Source of the DNA: Stropharia rugosoannulata
Taxonomy: Eukaryota > Basidiomycota > Agaricomycetes > Agaricales > Strophariaceae
Length of the DNA stretch: 64,000 bases
Assembly: GCA_028532985.1 (NCBI GenBank)
Contig: JANCIK010000004.1
Span: 2,790,001 to 2,854,000, forward strand
Reading direction: 5' to 3'
Shown here: positions 49,334 through 60,618 of the stretch, piece after piece
Layout: each line of letters begins with the position of its first letter
Numbering within the stretch: position 1 is the stretch's first letter
The notes under the pieces: model-generated
What the model saw: only the letters and a program-made list of their open reading frames with translations
Told to the model about the DNA's origin: nothing
Databases searched by the model: none
Translations under genes and position numbers: made by a program

Positions 49334-50112
49334 TGCCAGACCCACTACTTTTTGTCACGCCCTCTACAGAGGCTCGTAAAGCGTTGTTTTTCTCGAACTG
49401 GCTTAGAAATCGCACTGCTCTTCTTTACCGTCTGAGTGCTCCCGACCTCAAGCCCACTCCTATCTCTAGCCAAATGTGGCGTGACTTGCTAGGATCCACG
49501 CCTGAGCCTGCAAATACACACGCGGCAAACGGGTCATCCACCCGTACTAGCAAGCGAAAGGAGGTTGTGCAGAACATCTTAGCAGAGTGCATAAGTGCCT
49601 TGGAAAATATCTCCATTAATTCAGACGGCCATACTCGCAGCGTTTGGTGGAAAGAAACAGAGATAAAGAATGGCAGTCTGCCTCCTTTAGCCCTGGCACG
49701 CGAGATTCTTTGGGAAATCTCAGAGGTCAGTTTCCGACTGGAGTTTGCAGGACTTGATCGAGAAGCTCGCTCCATCACAGCGCCAAAGGAGGCTCGAGAG
49801 GAAATGCTTGGGAAGTGTTTCTGTGAAGGGTATGCTTCCGTTGTTGTTCATACAGAAAATGCTCGCAAGGGCTTGCAGGCAGACTCTTGGATGGAAAAGC
49901 GGACGTATATCGCCAACTTCGGAAACGTCGTCTCAACGTGGAGCGGTTTCTCTGAGTATGCGTCTTTGAAAAGGTTCAAGTATCTCCCACTGCACCCGGA
50001 GGCCATGGACGAATCGACTACACGTGCGACTGAACATTTTTTGGTCTCTTTTTATTTACAGACATTTTATGATTTTTTTGGTAGACCAGCCACCCTTCTT
50101 CGACATTTGTAA

Positions 50113-51182
50113 TACTCTTGTAATCTGTAACATGGAGATAGGTCTGATTCGGAACCGATGCGATATGGCAGACAGGCCTCTTGCTGTTGAGCCTAGAAGT
50201 TACCTTGCGCATGATGTTTAGGGGGTTAAAGGATGCTTAATGAGTCTATCCCTTGGGCAGGAACTGCCTTTCTTGCTGTGCGTTTTAAGGAAGAAGACTG
50301 ATCGACTGGTGGAAGCGGAAGAGGTTCGACAACTTCTTCCACATTGGCAGCCTTCAGCATCAATATTTAACTCAATATATCTTGGTACACATGGTGCGTG
50401 CATTTTGGTGCACCCTCCCATTTAGATCCATTGATTCAAGCCCTAGTTTGATTTTTAAGATATTTCAATAACATGGCCTCCTACAGCATGCGCACAACGT
50501 AGACGCTCAAACTGTCTGCTGAGGGCGATTTTATTTTTTATTTTTAGATACTTGTAGTGCTGTCAGCGTCTCGAATTCTTGGCTTTCCGATTTACATCGC
50601 CAATCTGATACATCTATCACAGTTTGAATGAAGGCTCTGTTCTTGCCCTGACATATCAAGACCTCAGCTTCATCTGGAAGCCTTCTCCTACCTGCTCTGG
50701 GAGTATGAAAGTGCGGGGCCTATCAAGTTGAGCCTCCCATTTTTGTTCCTTTGCTCTGTTGTCGTTCTCAATTACCTCGTAGCTTGCTTAGTATGCCCCT
50801 GTCGGATGATGATGATTCCCCTTGCCGGCTCTGTGAATGTGCAGATCCTATAGCTATGGTGTGCCAACTCATCTGAATGCATACATATCAGTGCTAAAGT
50901 CTAGTAGCGCACCAATTTCTGTGTATGCGGACATTCTTTAGCTGATCATGGCCAGAGAATACCAATATCAACTCGATACTGTCCAAACAATTCTGCTGGC
51001 CAACTGTTTTCATCCCTGAATGAGATCCAGTTTGTTTCTGTACGTGAAAAATCATGGATCACTAGGTCTGACGATAACAATTATACAACATCTTACAGAC
51101 ACCTCAAGAACTAGCTTCCCTTACTTGCCAACTATGTCAGAGACCTTATTCTCATCATCCCAGAAACCGCAATCCACCCCAA
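50113..51182. other. Region between the unknown gene and the HECT-like gene
   Basis: No supported gene. A 61-codon ATG frame at 50240-50425 (LPFLLCVLRKKTDRLVEAEE) might be a small gene or an extra exon, but nothing else supports it. Confidence 0.4.
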
Positions 51183-54100
51183 ATGGGAGACCAGGCTTTT
51201 GGTCAACTTTCTCAGCAATCTGCAGCTGCTGGCCAGTCAAGTCGCCTTGCTATCCAAAATGCGACTGTATCTCCCGTTTTATCTCAAGCCAGGCTCATCA
51301 CTAATCATCTCTTCTCTGGACCGAGCCAATCTCAGCCAGCCAGCTCAACGTCCCTAATTGCCCCGTGGTTCCCATCTACCCAACCACAGCAGCAAAACCA
51401 AAACCGCATGCAAGCTGCCGAGCGCCATCGCCCAGTTCCAAGGCAACTTCCTTTCAATACGAGGGGGGTAGCCCTCAATCCATTGGGGCCATTACCAACA
51501 GTCACGCTTCCAAGTTCCAGTAGAAACTCTGCAAGACCTCGTGGTTCACAGACTGCAGCAGCGCCACGCAGCTCCAATAAGCATGTGGACTACACAATTG
51601 TCATAAACCCGGTACCAGTGCGTATATCTTTTGCTCTATGATCAAATACTGATTTATTGCAATGCTAGTATGATGGCTATACTATGAAGAATGGCAGAAA
51701 CATCTCTGCAAAGCAACTGCGCTTGCCAGGTTCTGCAGACTCTAGAAGATTTATCCAAAATGCAAAATCGATCAAGCTTTGCTTTCAGATCAAAACAACA
51801 ATTACCGACACTGAATTATCATTATCTGTGGTTCCTCTTTTTCAAAAACATCTTGACGAACATATGCGCGCTAATCAGCTCCGCTTGGAGAATTTAGATC
51901 CCGAAAACGACGAAGAGATGCCCTTATCTTTATCTCCTGCATCTGCAGCTGAACCAGACTGGGAAATTTATGCCGCGACAATAAAAGGTCGGGCAGGTTC
52001 AAAACCAATCCTCCATCGAGTCAAACGTCTCTCATCCTCTATCACTTTCTCTTATCTTGAACGCGAACATTTCAAAGAAAAAAACGCATACAACTTGATG
52101 GGCGCTCAAGTAACAACAGTGCTTTTTATACGTGAGCCATTTTGTTTAACTCCTACCGGTTTCTAATAAAGTCGTAGTGCCGAAACGCAGTATCATTCTG
52201 GGACCTTTAAACAACGATGACAAATACCACATCTGCCTAGTCTCGCGTCTGTGGTACGGTTTTCTGGAAAAAGTCTTGACACCGGAATGCGACGAAGACT
52301 GTGTTTCTCAGGATGGAGAAAGCGTTGTAAGTTTTACTATTGCCTCTCTTACAATGTGGTGAACAAGTCTGTGATAGGAATTGTCTGCACCTCCTACTCC
52401 TGAGGCTGACGCTCTTCCCATTCCTGAGGTTGATATGCCTCTCATTCCTGAAACCGGCACCCCACCTGAAACAGTGGACCCTTACTTCAATGATGAGGTC
52501 GACTTTGCTCAACTCCTCAGGGAGTTTTACTTTTCTTTGGATTCCATGGCCATCTCGGAATGCCTTTATTCACAGCGTTTTTATGTTCAAGCACAAAGCG
52601 CCTCTGACGCAGCTGACCAGCTCTACAATGCTCTTTTTGTGTATTGTTTGGGCCCTCAACCTGAGCAACTCCAGCCGCCAGTCTCGTCCAACAGCAATGG
52701 AACTTTAAGAACCTTGACGTCCCATAATCTCAATAGCCAACACGGCATCAAAGCCTCCATGTGAGTGAGACATCCTTTCTACGCATCATTTGATATTCAA
52801 GTAGGCGCTCACTAGCGGCCCTGGTTCTGGAAATGGCCCCCTCAATGCCATGTGGGCGGCACTCTGGGCGAAGATCTTCCAGAATGAAAAGCACTGGGTA
52901 AAGACGTCAGAGGACAACTACTTTGTGCCGAGGAATCTTTTGCCTTCCACAGTAACACGTGCCGACATCCAGCTCTTTGTCTTTTACGGTTTGGTCCTCC
53001 GGCAGGCCCTTGTATGGGGACTTGATCCCCTTCCCTTGTCCCCTTGTGTCTTGGCCCTTGTTCTACAGGATGGGCTTGAAGGCATCGTTGATGATGCGTT
53101 CATTCAGAAAGTTGCACCCTCTTCTGCGCATCGCTTGCGGTCATGGCCTCCAAAGCGCGTATCGGTTAATCTTCCTGACGGATCCAGGGAAACTCAACTC
53201 GATCTTGTGAATGGTAGGGATCCAGTGACTCTTATCTATGAGTCGATTGAAGGTCTTGATGTAAGACATGAATTTGATTTTTATATCCCATGCTTATGTG
53301 CATCTAGATCTCTCAACTCCGAGCTCTTGATGATCAACAGTTGAATTCCCTCACACCATACTTGAAATACTGGACTCTCTTCCGGGTAACGACACGCGAA
53401 CCAGACGACTCAACGATTCTGAGCGTCCGTCACCCCTTTATCAAAGCGCTCCGTTCGGGATTCAGCAAACCTCATGACAGTGTCACTGATATCACAACTG
53501 TAAGTTTTCGTTTTTTTACATAGAACAGGCAAACTCAATGTGTGCAGATCTTTTCTGGTGCTATTTCGCCTCTACCGCTCATTTGCTCTTTGTATTGTGG
53601 TCGACAGTTTGTTGACCCTGCAGTCCTACTCGGAAGAATTTCCTATACAAACATAGGGCGGACTACAGCCGGCTACGACCCAGAATTTCCATATAGATAT
53701 GCTGTCGTTGAGGATCGATTCAGATGGATGCTTTCGCAGTATCTTCAAGGCCATGGCCATCCAGCTGGCTCCCTGCTTGTGGATGCAGAGGCAGAAGCGG
53801 CGAATCAAAGTGGCGAAGCCAGCTCATTGCATCGCGGCACCCTCTTCCTCCAGGGCACCACGGCCTGCAGATTCCTGCCCCTTGATCCTGACCAAAAAAT
53901 CCAAGTTAGTTTGCTTGTTTTTTGTTTGTTAATGTGCCCATGCTAATATATCTCATTAAGATTATCTTTGTGCCCGAGTTCCTTGACCCGCCCGCAGCTA
54001 CGAACGCGGTAAGATTTTGGCCAATCCTAGTGTTAGCAATTAACCTCTATTTGAAACAGGGGTATATGATTCGAACTTGCTTTCGCACAATGCATATCCT

Positions 54101-54230
54101 GATCAACGCTACCACAGCAGAGAATTTGTTCGCGGCAGGTCATGCAGAAGTCTCGCAAGAATGCCTTGATGCTTTCTATTGTTGGTTGCATAATGCTTTG
54201 CTTCACCCTGATACGTACAGCGACGTCTGA
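51183..54230 (+). CDS. Transposon-borne protein with a divergent HECT-like C-terminal lobe
   Basis: Nine exons (51183-51617, 51669-52131, 52172-52326, 52378-52760, 52816-53260, 53308-53499, 53548-53904, 53961-54008, 54060-54230) give an uninterrupted 882-residue protein. The N-terminal 145 residues are Gln/Ser/Pro-rich and disordered. The C-terminal half resembles a HECT ubiquitin ligase in order and spacing. IGPGSGNGPLNAMWAALW is like a HECT domain start. IQLFVFYGLVLRQALVWG is like the N-lobe helix, and GTLFLQGTTACRFLP is like the C-lobe strand. GYMIRTCFRTMHI puts Cys833 49 residues from the end, where HECT enzymes carry the catalytic cysteine. The HECT relation is inferred from pattern only. 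It is the only large gene of the element that still reads intact. Confidence 0.7.
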
Positions 54231-54888
54231 AGCTAAATTCTTACATATGCACCGCTCACCTGGTCTAATTATCAACCTAAATAAGTCTGCATGTCATAGT
54301 TTGTGAATCTGCTGTTGCTGGAGATGTATCAAGACACCTGTATTACTACCAAGACTCTCCAGGATGTCTTTTAATTAGAAAAACCTTATGCGATAATGGT
54401 CCTCAATAAAAGACCTCATACTGGCCAGGGCAGGTGGTTGGACCTGCGACGCATTTGTCGAGGTGATGATGACAAGGCAATCCCCCCCCCCTACCAGGAC
54501 ACCCTTACTACCCTACCCTTTCCCATCTTCAAACGACCATTGGGACGCACCCATCGCGCATCCGGCAACCCCTTTCATGATCGCCTCATAGACAAGACAA
54601 CAGAGCAGCCGTACCAGGACTCATATCCCGCTCCCATCCATCCAACGAAATGACCTCATTCACGGGTACGTCAGCCTTTTTCAGTCCAAGAGCTTCTCGT
54701 AAGAAGACGACGCGCTACCCGGAAGAAACAGAGCAATATGACGAACTGGAGCGTTCTTTTGCGTCAAATATTTCTTTGAACTCTCCGCCACGCGAACCTA
54801 TTGCCCTCGACATCCGCGCCAGCAGAAAAGGCTTTAACAAAATTTTCTACGACGGCTTCTCTCCGTCTGCGGCACCCGTATCATCGCG

Positions 54889-55490
54889 ATGCTCTTTCGA
54901 GTCACCATCCCAATCATCGTGTGCGCACTTCCTCTACAAAACGTAGCCCGCCTCTGGGGCTACATAAACTCGCTCGAGCTCCCGGTCTGGTTCCGCCCAT
55001 ATGGTTTTCGTCTATATACGTTCGCCTTGGGTCGCAATCTTGAAGAGGTAGAACACGATGACCTGCGTATATCCCTATCTCGGCGCGTTCTATCGCAACC
55101 TGAAGCCCGGCGCCCGTCCTGTAACCAAGCTATTCTCGTTTGTCCTTCTATGACAGTCTATCACCATAAACTTGAAACTCGAAACTCGATGCGGGGTCTC
55201 GGCCAGCGTCGTTCTGGAATCTCCGCAAGAAGCTGATACGGATGCCAATCCCAAGGGTCCACTCATTGACGACGCTGACTCAGAGCCATCTGCATCATCA
55301 TTGTCGCAGGCGTCTTCGTCCGGGAACTATCAGAAGCACAAGACGTGGTAGATCTTCGACACTGTTGGTATCCCGGGCCTTATTGTCAAGAACGACCCGG
55401 GGGAGATGGACATCGCCCCCACCCTGAACAGCAGTCCATGACCGACAAGGTCGTTCACGGCAGGTATTGATCCCTAGAGGACTTTGCGGT
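54889..55490 (+). pseudogene. Phosphatidylserine decarboxylase-like fragment
   Basis: The frame at 54889 encodes VARLWGYINSLELPVWFRPY followed by GFRLYTFALGRNLEEVEHDDL, matching the segment near the membrane anchor of mitochondrial PSD1 enzymes. The expected next block, YPYLGAFYRNLKPGARPV, follows in another frame. AILVCPS comes in the original frame again, so two shifts are present. Downstream coding-like sequence is stopped in frame by TAG at about 55349. The catalytic LGST region is absent, so this is a dead fragment. Confidence 0.65.
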
Positions 55491-56765
55491 ACGTGCTTGA
55501 CCAATTACGTTGCCTCACCTTGCCACTCCACTGACACGCCGCCCCTGTTACAGTCCGACCTCAAGCTTGTAACGAACAACGCGAAATTCGTCGTTTTGTA
55601 GGCACATTTGCACCAGCCGTCGACTCCTGGTCAGTAAAATAAAGGATACCGACATCCTAAGTCTCTTACCATAACATTCTGAGGTTCTAGCACAGAATTT
55701 TTCGTGTACTAGGCAAAGCTTAGTATACTGCATGTCGTCCTGTGGTATCGGTTAGGTTAGGCTCTACCCAACAAGCAGAAAACATAAGTATGGGTCGGCT
55801 GAAGGCTGGCAATAACTACACGGGCTGACTGTCTGGAGTAACCAAGGGCGGACTCAGATCCACACTGGCTCGCATGGTCGCCGCAACTCGTATCACGCAT
55901 GCGGGTGCCCTCTGTAATACAAAAGTAATTAAGCTAGAATGTACCTTGAAGACGAGAGCTTACGGATGTGAATGGGGTACAGGTCGCAAATCGGCCGGAT
56001 GCAAGGATACCCCCAAAAGTCAAATGCGCCAGCGTTCTCGTGCATCCGAAGTGGAAGAATTTCTACATGACAGTGCATATCATCGTGTTGGTGCGGTGCA
56101 TGGTGTAAACGCTGCCTATGCTTCGAGGCTCGAACTGAAGACGCTGGTAGCCCCGACCCCAGGCGGCCTTCCTCGTGTGCATGGTGCCCTGCCAGCATGA
56201 CTTTTCCTGTCAAGAACATAACGCGCCCGCCGCCTATGGCGTCCTCTTCTCGTGCATCTAGCAGTGGCCTACTACGTGGCACCGTCTCAACCTGCTTCTC
56301 CAGTGACATACAGCGCCTGAGCAGGGCTGCGCTGGGGGACATCTGCTGACCCGCAGGCGTCATGCAACCGCGTACCGGCACAGCGCGTCGTCGGCACAGC
56401 AGGGGCAAATGAGGGGGCTGCCTGCGCCGAACGATGTATCTCTGTGTGCACGTATATTGCCGTATGCAGGCAATACCTCATTCTTCTCCAGCCTGCACTC
56501 ATCCTCCGCCTTCATTTATTCGTTCAATTATGTTTATTGGACGCCATTAATCTCCAAGCCATTCCACCGCGGACGGTCCCTCCGCGACGGGGAATGACGA
56601 CAAATTGCGTGTGGGGCGAGCGTTCGATTTAATTTTACATAATTGAATGGGTTGGACAGCCTGCGTCTGGCGGCCGCCTTGTGCACGAAGATCTCATTAA
56701 GTCCAGCGGTCGTGTGCTGCAAGTATATGGCGGACAAGACGATCACGACAGTTGCAAGCTGGGAC

Positions 56766-57114
56766 GCAGCCGTATTCACGATCTCCTCGACCTGCTTCGA
56801 GGAGCTCTCAAGCAGGACCTCGAGCTCTTCGTGGTCGTGCTCCTCGCGCAGCCGGTGGTCGTCCAAGTCCAAGTCCGCATCCATGGCCGCCTCCCCTGCA
56901 TCTGCCTCCTCAGAACCTAACGCCGACTCCAAGCCCTCGGGCCTCTCACCCGCGCCCGTGCCCACACCCACACCCAGACTGCTCGTGCTGGTACTCGCAC
57001 CAAGCGGCCTGACGCCCTCCCTATCCGTACTCACACGGCGCTTCTTCTTCTCAGCCAGGTACATCGGGTCCATGTCCCGTCCTGGCTCAGCACTTCCGTT
57101 ATTGCCTCTTCGAC
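56766..57114 (-). pseudogene. MRS2/CorA-type magnesium transporter fragment
   Basis: Begins after an acceptor (CTTATAG) and encodes DMDPMYLAEKKKRR, a Ser/Gly-rich insert, then DHEELEVLLESSSKQVEEIV. In mitochondrial MRS2 proteins the DM..MYL.EK segment is followed by EVEMLLES and then the two membrane helices with GMN. Here the similarity stops at about 56766 and no GMN motif follows, so only a middle exon survives. Confidence 0.55.
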
Positions 57115-57830
57115 CTATAAGGGGAGCAAAAGGTCAGCGTTGGCCTTACTTCAAACATCCAAACCTCAAAACATCGAAACATCGAAAAGGCGCGTTTCAG
57201 CGGCCCGGCACAAGATAAAAAAGAAAGTCCGCGAGCTGAGCAGCTCATACCGTGGTCGTGGAATGGGTCCAGTGTGTCTGGGACATGGATTACAAAAAGC
57301 CCGGGACACGCAAAGACAGGCTGCTGGATCTCGAGAAAAGGGACAAAAGGTCAGTCCCTGCCAGTATAAAGTCAGAAGAGTAGACTCACAGGAATGCCCC
57401 ACAGCACGGCGTGCTGCTCCTTCCCTATCACTCGTTGTCGTTATTCACCCTCCTGAGGTCTTCTCAGCGAGATATGTCCTCGGCCTGGATGGTGCGGACG
57501 TGTGTTGGCATTGAAGGTACGTGATCCCATTGTTTGGATCTCACTGTCTTGTAACAGGGATTCGCAATGGATGGACCTGGACAGACGCTGAGGAGGAGGG
57601 CGTAGAATTTGTGGAGGGTCTCGAGAAGCCTGCGGCTGAGAGGTTACGACGGTGGTGAAGTGCTTCAAGCTGGAGACGCATGAACGCCAGCCAATCATGT
57701 GTTGTTCAGGGCGTGCTTCGTTCACTGAAGTCACGTACGACGGCCGCGAGTCACTGTATGAAGACCCCACTAGTAAGTCAATTTAGTCAACTCAGGATTT
57801 AACTCGCTCATCTCCCTTTCAGAAATAACT

Positions 57831-58391
57831 ATGTCATCATTTAGCCTCTACTTACCTCAGCACATCTTGTCCTCGCCTTCACCCGCTTCTGCAAAAAAGC
57901 GTGTACGCGCTAGTGAAGTGTTTCGCAAGGCGGTATTAGAGGTTTTGCCCGATATCGACGCACAGTTAGGTCATCAGGAATGGTATGTTGTTATCTTGTG
58001 AATTTTTTTTTTCGTTGTGAAGTGCTCTGTAAATCTGAATACCTTTGCTTGTATACCAGTCGGCCATGCCTCCATTTTTCAGATACATCACCTGGCGGAT
58101 CTCGCCGTACGCGTTACGCGCCCTTGAAAGTCAACCGGGCTCATTATACGGCTTTCGGCTACGTCTACGACGACAGCTTAGGTGTTCTTATTGAGTCGTG
58201 GTGGATGCATGTTGACGACGACGAGAACGTTGAACATGGGGTCCACAAGCAAGGATCACGCAATTGGAAGAGGCAGATGGAACTTGGAGGTGTAACCTTC
58301 CTTGATGTACGTTGGTTTGTTCGTCCTTTTCACATTCGTACTAAACAAGTCATTACAGGGACCGTTTTCGCCTAACTGTACTAAACAATAG
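57831..58391 (+). CDS. Small hypothetical protein
   Basis: Three exons (57831-57982, 58060-58306, 58359-58391) with GT..AG junctions and closing phase would encode 143 residues, starting MSSFSLYLPQHILSSPSP and ending DGPFSPNCTKQ. The middle contains a dense aromatic/acidic patch (IESWWMHVDDDENVEHG). No family is recognised. A different acceptor at 58081 would give another C-terminus. It lies at the right end of the giant element and may be cargo or chance. Confidence 0.4.
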
Positions 58392-58411
58392 GAACTCATC
58401 TAATGCACTAG

Positions 58412-58565
58412 TCTGTTGCTTTCTTCGTGTATTCAAAATTCTGTCTTTCTTGTTACAATCATCAGTTCTTTTCCTTTGTGTAATCAAAATTATATTGATC
58501 TTGTCACATTCGTCTGTTGTTTTTCTTTGTGTAATCGAACTTATGTTCATCTTGTTGCAATCTAC
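58412..58565. repeat. Three-copy imperfect tandem repeat
   Basis: About 50-bp units with the pattern TCTGTTGCTTTCTTTGTGTA then TCAAAATT, and TTGATCTTGTTGCAATC at the end. The copies differ at many positions. Confidence 0.75.
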
Positions 58566-58844
58566 TTCATGTATCCACGTAAATAAATGATTTAATGTCC
58601 ATAGTGTATTGCGGGAATATCATACAGGAAGTTGAAGAGATATATGACAAAAGTACTCGACATACATTCATATAAACAAATTCAGAACAGACCCAAAATA
58701 TTTCCTTCATTAATCTATATGGATAAATAACGTATTGCCCATAGTGTAACAACCTTTGCGTGCGCATGGACTTGCGAAACGGCAGCGAGGCACTCGCGAG
58801 GTCCCACTGCGCCGCCTTGATCGCGATCTATAAGATCTGAGGTC

Positions 58845-58990
58845 AGCTGAAGTTGAAACTGAAGTTATGAAGTCAAAAGAGCAACAAAAGAGCTTGAAGT
58901 CGTGAAGTTGAAGTCAACATTTTGAAGTCGAAGTTGAAATGATGAAATCGAATCTGCCAAATTGAAACTCCGAAGTTGAAATCAAAACCG
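58845..58990. repeat. Right subterminal repeat array
   Basis: Repeated GAAGTTGAAGTC and CCGAAGTTGAAAT units, the reverse complement of the TTCAACTTCGG units at 32.58-32.84 kb. They place the right terminal repeat in inverted orientation to the left one. Confidence 0.8.
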
Positions 58991-59002
58991 TCAAGCCCAA
59001 TA

Positions 59003-59016
59003 ATTTTGTCCGCTGG
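59003..59016. repeat. Right terminal inverted repeat core
   Basis: ATTTTGTCCGCTGG, followed by GGCCCCCCA and then the octamer TAGAGTAT. Confidence 0.65.
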
Positions 59017-59025
59017 GGCCCCCCA

Positions 59026-59033
59026 TAGAGTAT
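59026..59033. repeat. Right copy of proposed 8-bp target site duplication
   Basis: TAGAGTAT, identical to 32538-32545. Confidence 0.55.
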
Positions 59034-59036
59034 ACT

Positions 59037-59044
59037 TATAAATA
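59037..59044 (+). promoter_or_regulatory. TATA-like box next to the element boundary
   Basis: TATAAATA lies four bases beyond the proposed right target duplication and about 450 bp upstream of the first GST start codon. It could drive that gene with a long or spliced leader. Confidence 0.35.
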
Positions 59045-59491
59045 GACGAGTTACATTTAGATCGGCCTTCGTCGGAGGTCCTGTACTCTAGGATTTACAC
59101 CACGTAATATTGTTTGTAAGCCGTCTTTCAATTCACTGTCAGTGTTTGTCTTACTAAGGACAAGTACCGCGGATGACTTTTTCTAGCGTTGGCTTCTAAT
59201 CTATGTGACTCCCGCTCTCTACATGTGTCTCTAGACATACATACGATCCGATGAGCAAGCAGAGCTCTCGACATCTTGTTCTTCGCGTTGCGCTGACAAA
59301 TCCCCCTCTGCTTAGTACTTACCTTAGTACTTATCATCGTTTGGAAAGAGCAGTTATGTCTATTTTTGAATTATCGAACTTGTGCGCTTTATGTAAGTGT
59401 TTCCTCGCCGTATAAAGGCTGATATGTACATGGGATGCCTCACAGCAGATCCTAGCCTTGTCATACTTGTACTTCTAACACCTCTAGCAAT

Positions 59492-60290
59492 ATGTCGCTC
59501 ATCTTCTACGATATCGTATCCAACCTGCCGAAAAAGGCCATCGCGCCTAATACATGGAAAGCGAGGTGAGTACTATCACAGTCTGACAATTAAATAGATA
59601 ATTTACTTTTGAAATAGATTTGCTTTGAATTACTATGGAGTACCGTACAAGACTGAGTGGGTTGAGTGGAAAGACGTCGATAGTCATTGCAAGAAGCTCG
59701 GCATTGCTCCGACAAAGACCTGGCCGGACGGGCGTCCATACTACACACTCCCAGCCATTTACGACCCGACTGCTGGCATCTACGTCTCTGACTCGCTCGA
59801 AATTGCGCGGTACATCGAGAAGACATATGCAAAGCCTGAGCGCACTTTGTTTCCGGGAAACACTATTGTGCTCCAGGGGCTGGTCGAGGACGCTTTGAGG
59901 AATACCGCCCTCAAGCATATGACGAGATTGGTTAATATAGACGTCATTCACCACCTCGACAAGAGCAGAGACTACTGGGTGCGCTCCAGGGAGGAGATAT
60001 ACGGCGTTCCCTACAATCAAATTGCACCTCAGGGACGCGAAAGAGAGGCAGCGTGGGCTGAGACTGAGGCCGGCTGGGGCAAAATCGACGATTTATTCAA
60101 TAAAAGCGCTGGCCCGTTCATCCTTGGGGACAAGCCTTCTTGGGGTGATTTTGTCATCAGCGCTTGGTTGATCTTTGCCAGGCTTGTTTGGGGACAGGAC
60201 GGTGAGAAGTGGAAGCGCGTAGCTTCTTGGCACAACGGACGCTGGGAGAAATTGTTGGAAGATTTGAAGGAGTACCAAAGAGTTGACTAA
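59492..60290 (+). CDS. LigE-like (etherase-type) glutathione S-transferase, copy 1, presumed catalytic Ser is Ala
   Basis: Two exons (59492-59565, 59618-60290) give 248 residues. The thioredoxin-like N-domain starts MSLIFYDIVSNLPKKA and continues VPYKTEWVEW, then YYTLPAIYDP and VSDSLEIARYIEKTY. The helical C-domain ends SWHNGRWEKLLEDL. These are basidiomycete etherase-type GSTs involved in detoxification of aromatic compounds. Copies 2 and 3 have FSPN and WSPN at positions 17-20, where the family carries its presumed catalytic serine; this copy has IAPN, so the serine is missing. The intron sits after 24 codons plus two bases, exactly as in the other copies. Confidence 0.9.
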
Positions 60291-60618
60291 GTGCAGTACT
60301 TACTGGTACCTAGGCCGTAGACAGAAGCCACCGTCTGTAAATATATATATATTATATATCAGATCTCGACGCATTGTTCATTTTTTGGGGGAGGATAAGT
60401 ATGTCAAAAGAGCGGAGAGATATATTTAGACTGTTTGTAACATGACTAAATATGGGAAAGTAGATATTTGCAAAATCAATTGCAATTCTACACGGAAGGC
60501 CAGTGAACGTAAGACTATGTGAATGCTCGCAGATAGTAGATTATGTTGGTCTTAAGATTTCTATCAGAAGATTTTAAAAGGACTAGCTGGTAGATGACGG
60601 TATAATTCAACTGGCAAC
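60291..60618. other. Spacer between GST copies 1 and 2
   Basis: AT-rich (a TATATATATATTATATATC run near 60340). It should hold the terminator of copy 1 and the promoter of copy 2. No gene. Confidence 0.5.

Larger units (their letters stand above)
38905..50112 (+). pseudogene. Large transposon-associated protein of unknown function, split by two insertions
   Basis: Parts: 38905-38977, 39032-40060, 40111 to about 40127, about 42989-43155 and 49334-50112, about 690 residues in total. The reading frame runs across the retrotransposon site once a single CGCAC target copy is counted (PPVGYAL continues into PDPLLFVTP). This shows the gene was intact when hit. It starts MTVVRPEDLRKSPEILL. No known domain is recognised. 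Visible features are a helical middle (VQFLFRFYQRQMLEAMALC), a hydrophobic VPVWIVFPASMAGSIRV, a Ser-rich linker, and a C-terminus rich in aromatic residues ending near FYDFFGRPATLL. It sits in the same orientation as, and between, the integrase and HECT-like genes, so it may be a standard component of the element. Confidence 0.65.
54231..57830. other. Decayed region with fragments of host genes
   Basis: No intact gene. Frames at 54396-54653, 54650-54946, 55874-56200, 57140-57514 and 57600-57780 have protein-like composition but no start-to-stop gene with splice support. Two fragments can be named (separate entries). A run of nine C lies near 54482. Confidence 0.5.
32546..59025. mobile_element. 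Proposed giant DNA transposon (about 26.5 kb) with nested insertions
   Basis: Both ends carry the same inverted motif (CCAGCGGACATAAT at 32557-32570; its complement-type copy at 59003-59016, 13 of 14 identical). It is preceded on each side by a GGCC-rich stretch. Inside each end is an inverted array of TTCAACTTCGG-like units. A perfect octamer flanks both sides. Between them lie an integrase-core gene, a large unknown gene, a HECT-like gene and decayed host-gene pieces, all unlike the intact flanking genes. Three later insertions account for about 12.4 kb. The reading as one element is inference; two related elements with partial loss would give a similar picture. Confidence 0.55.

Noticed and set aside
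52741..52830. Apparent frameshift in the HECT-like gene between exons 4 and 5
   Set aside because: Using the acceptor ACTAG at 52811-52815 instead of GTAG at 52801-52803 restores the frame and gives IGPGSGNGPLNA.
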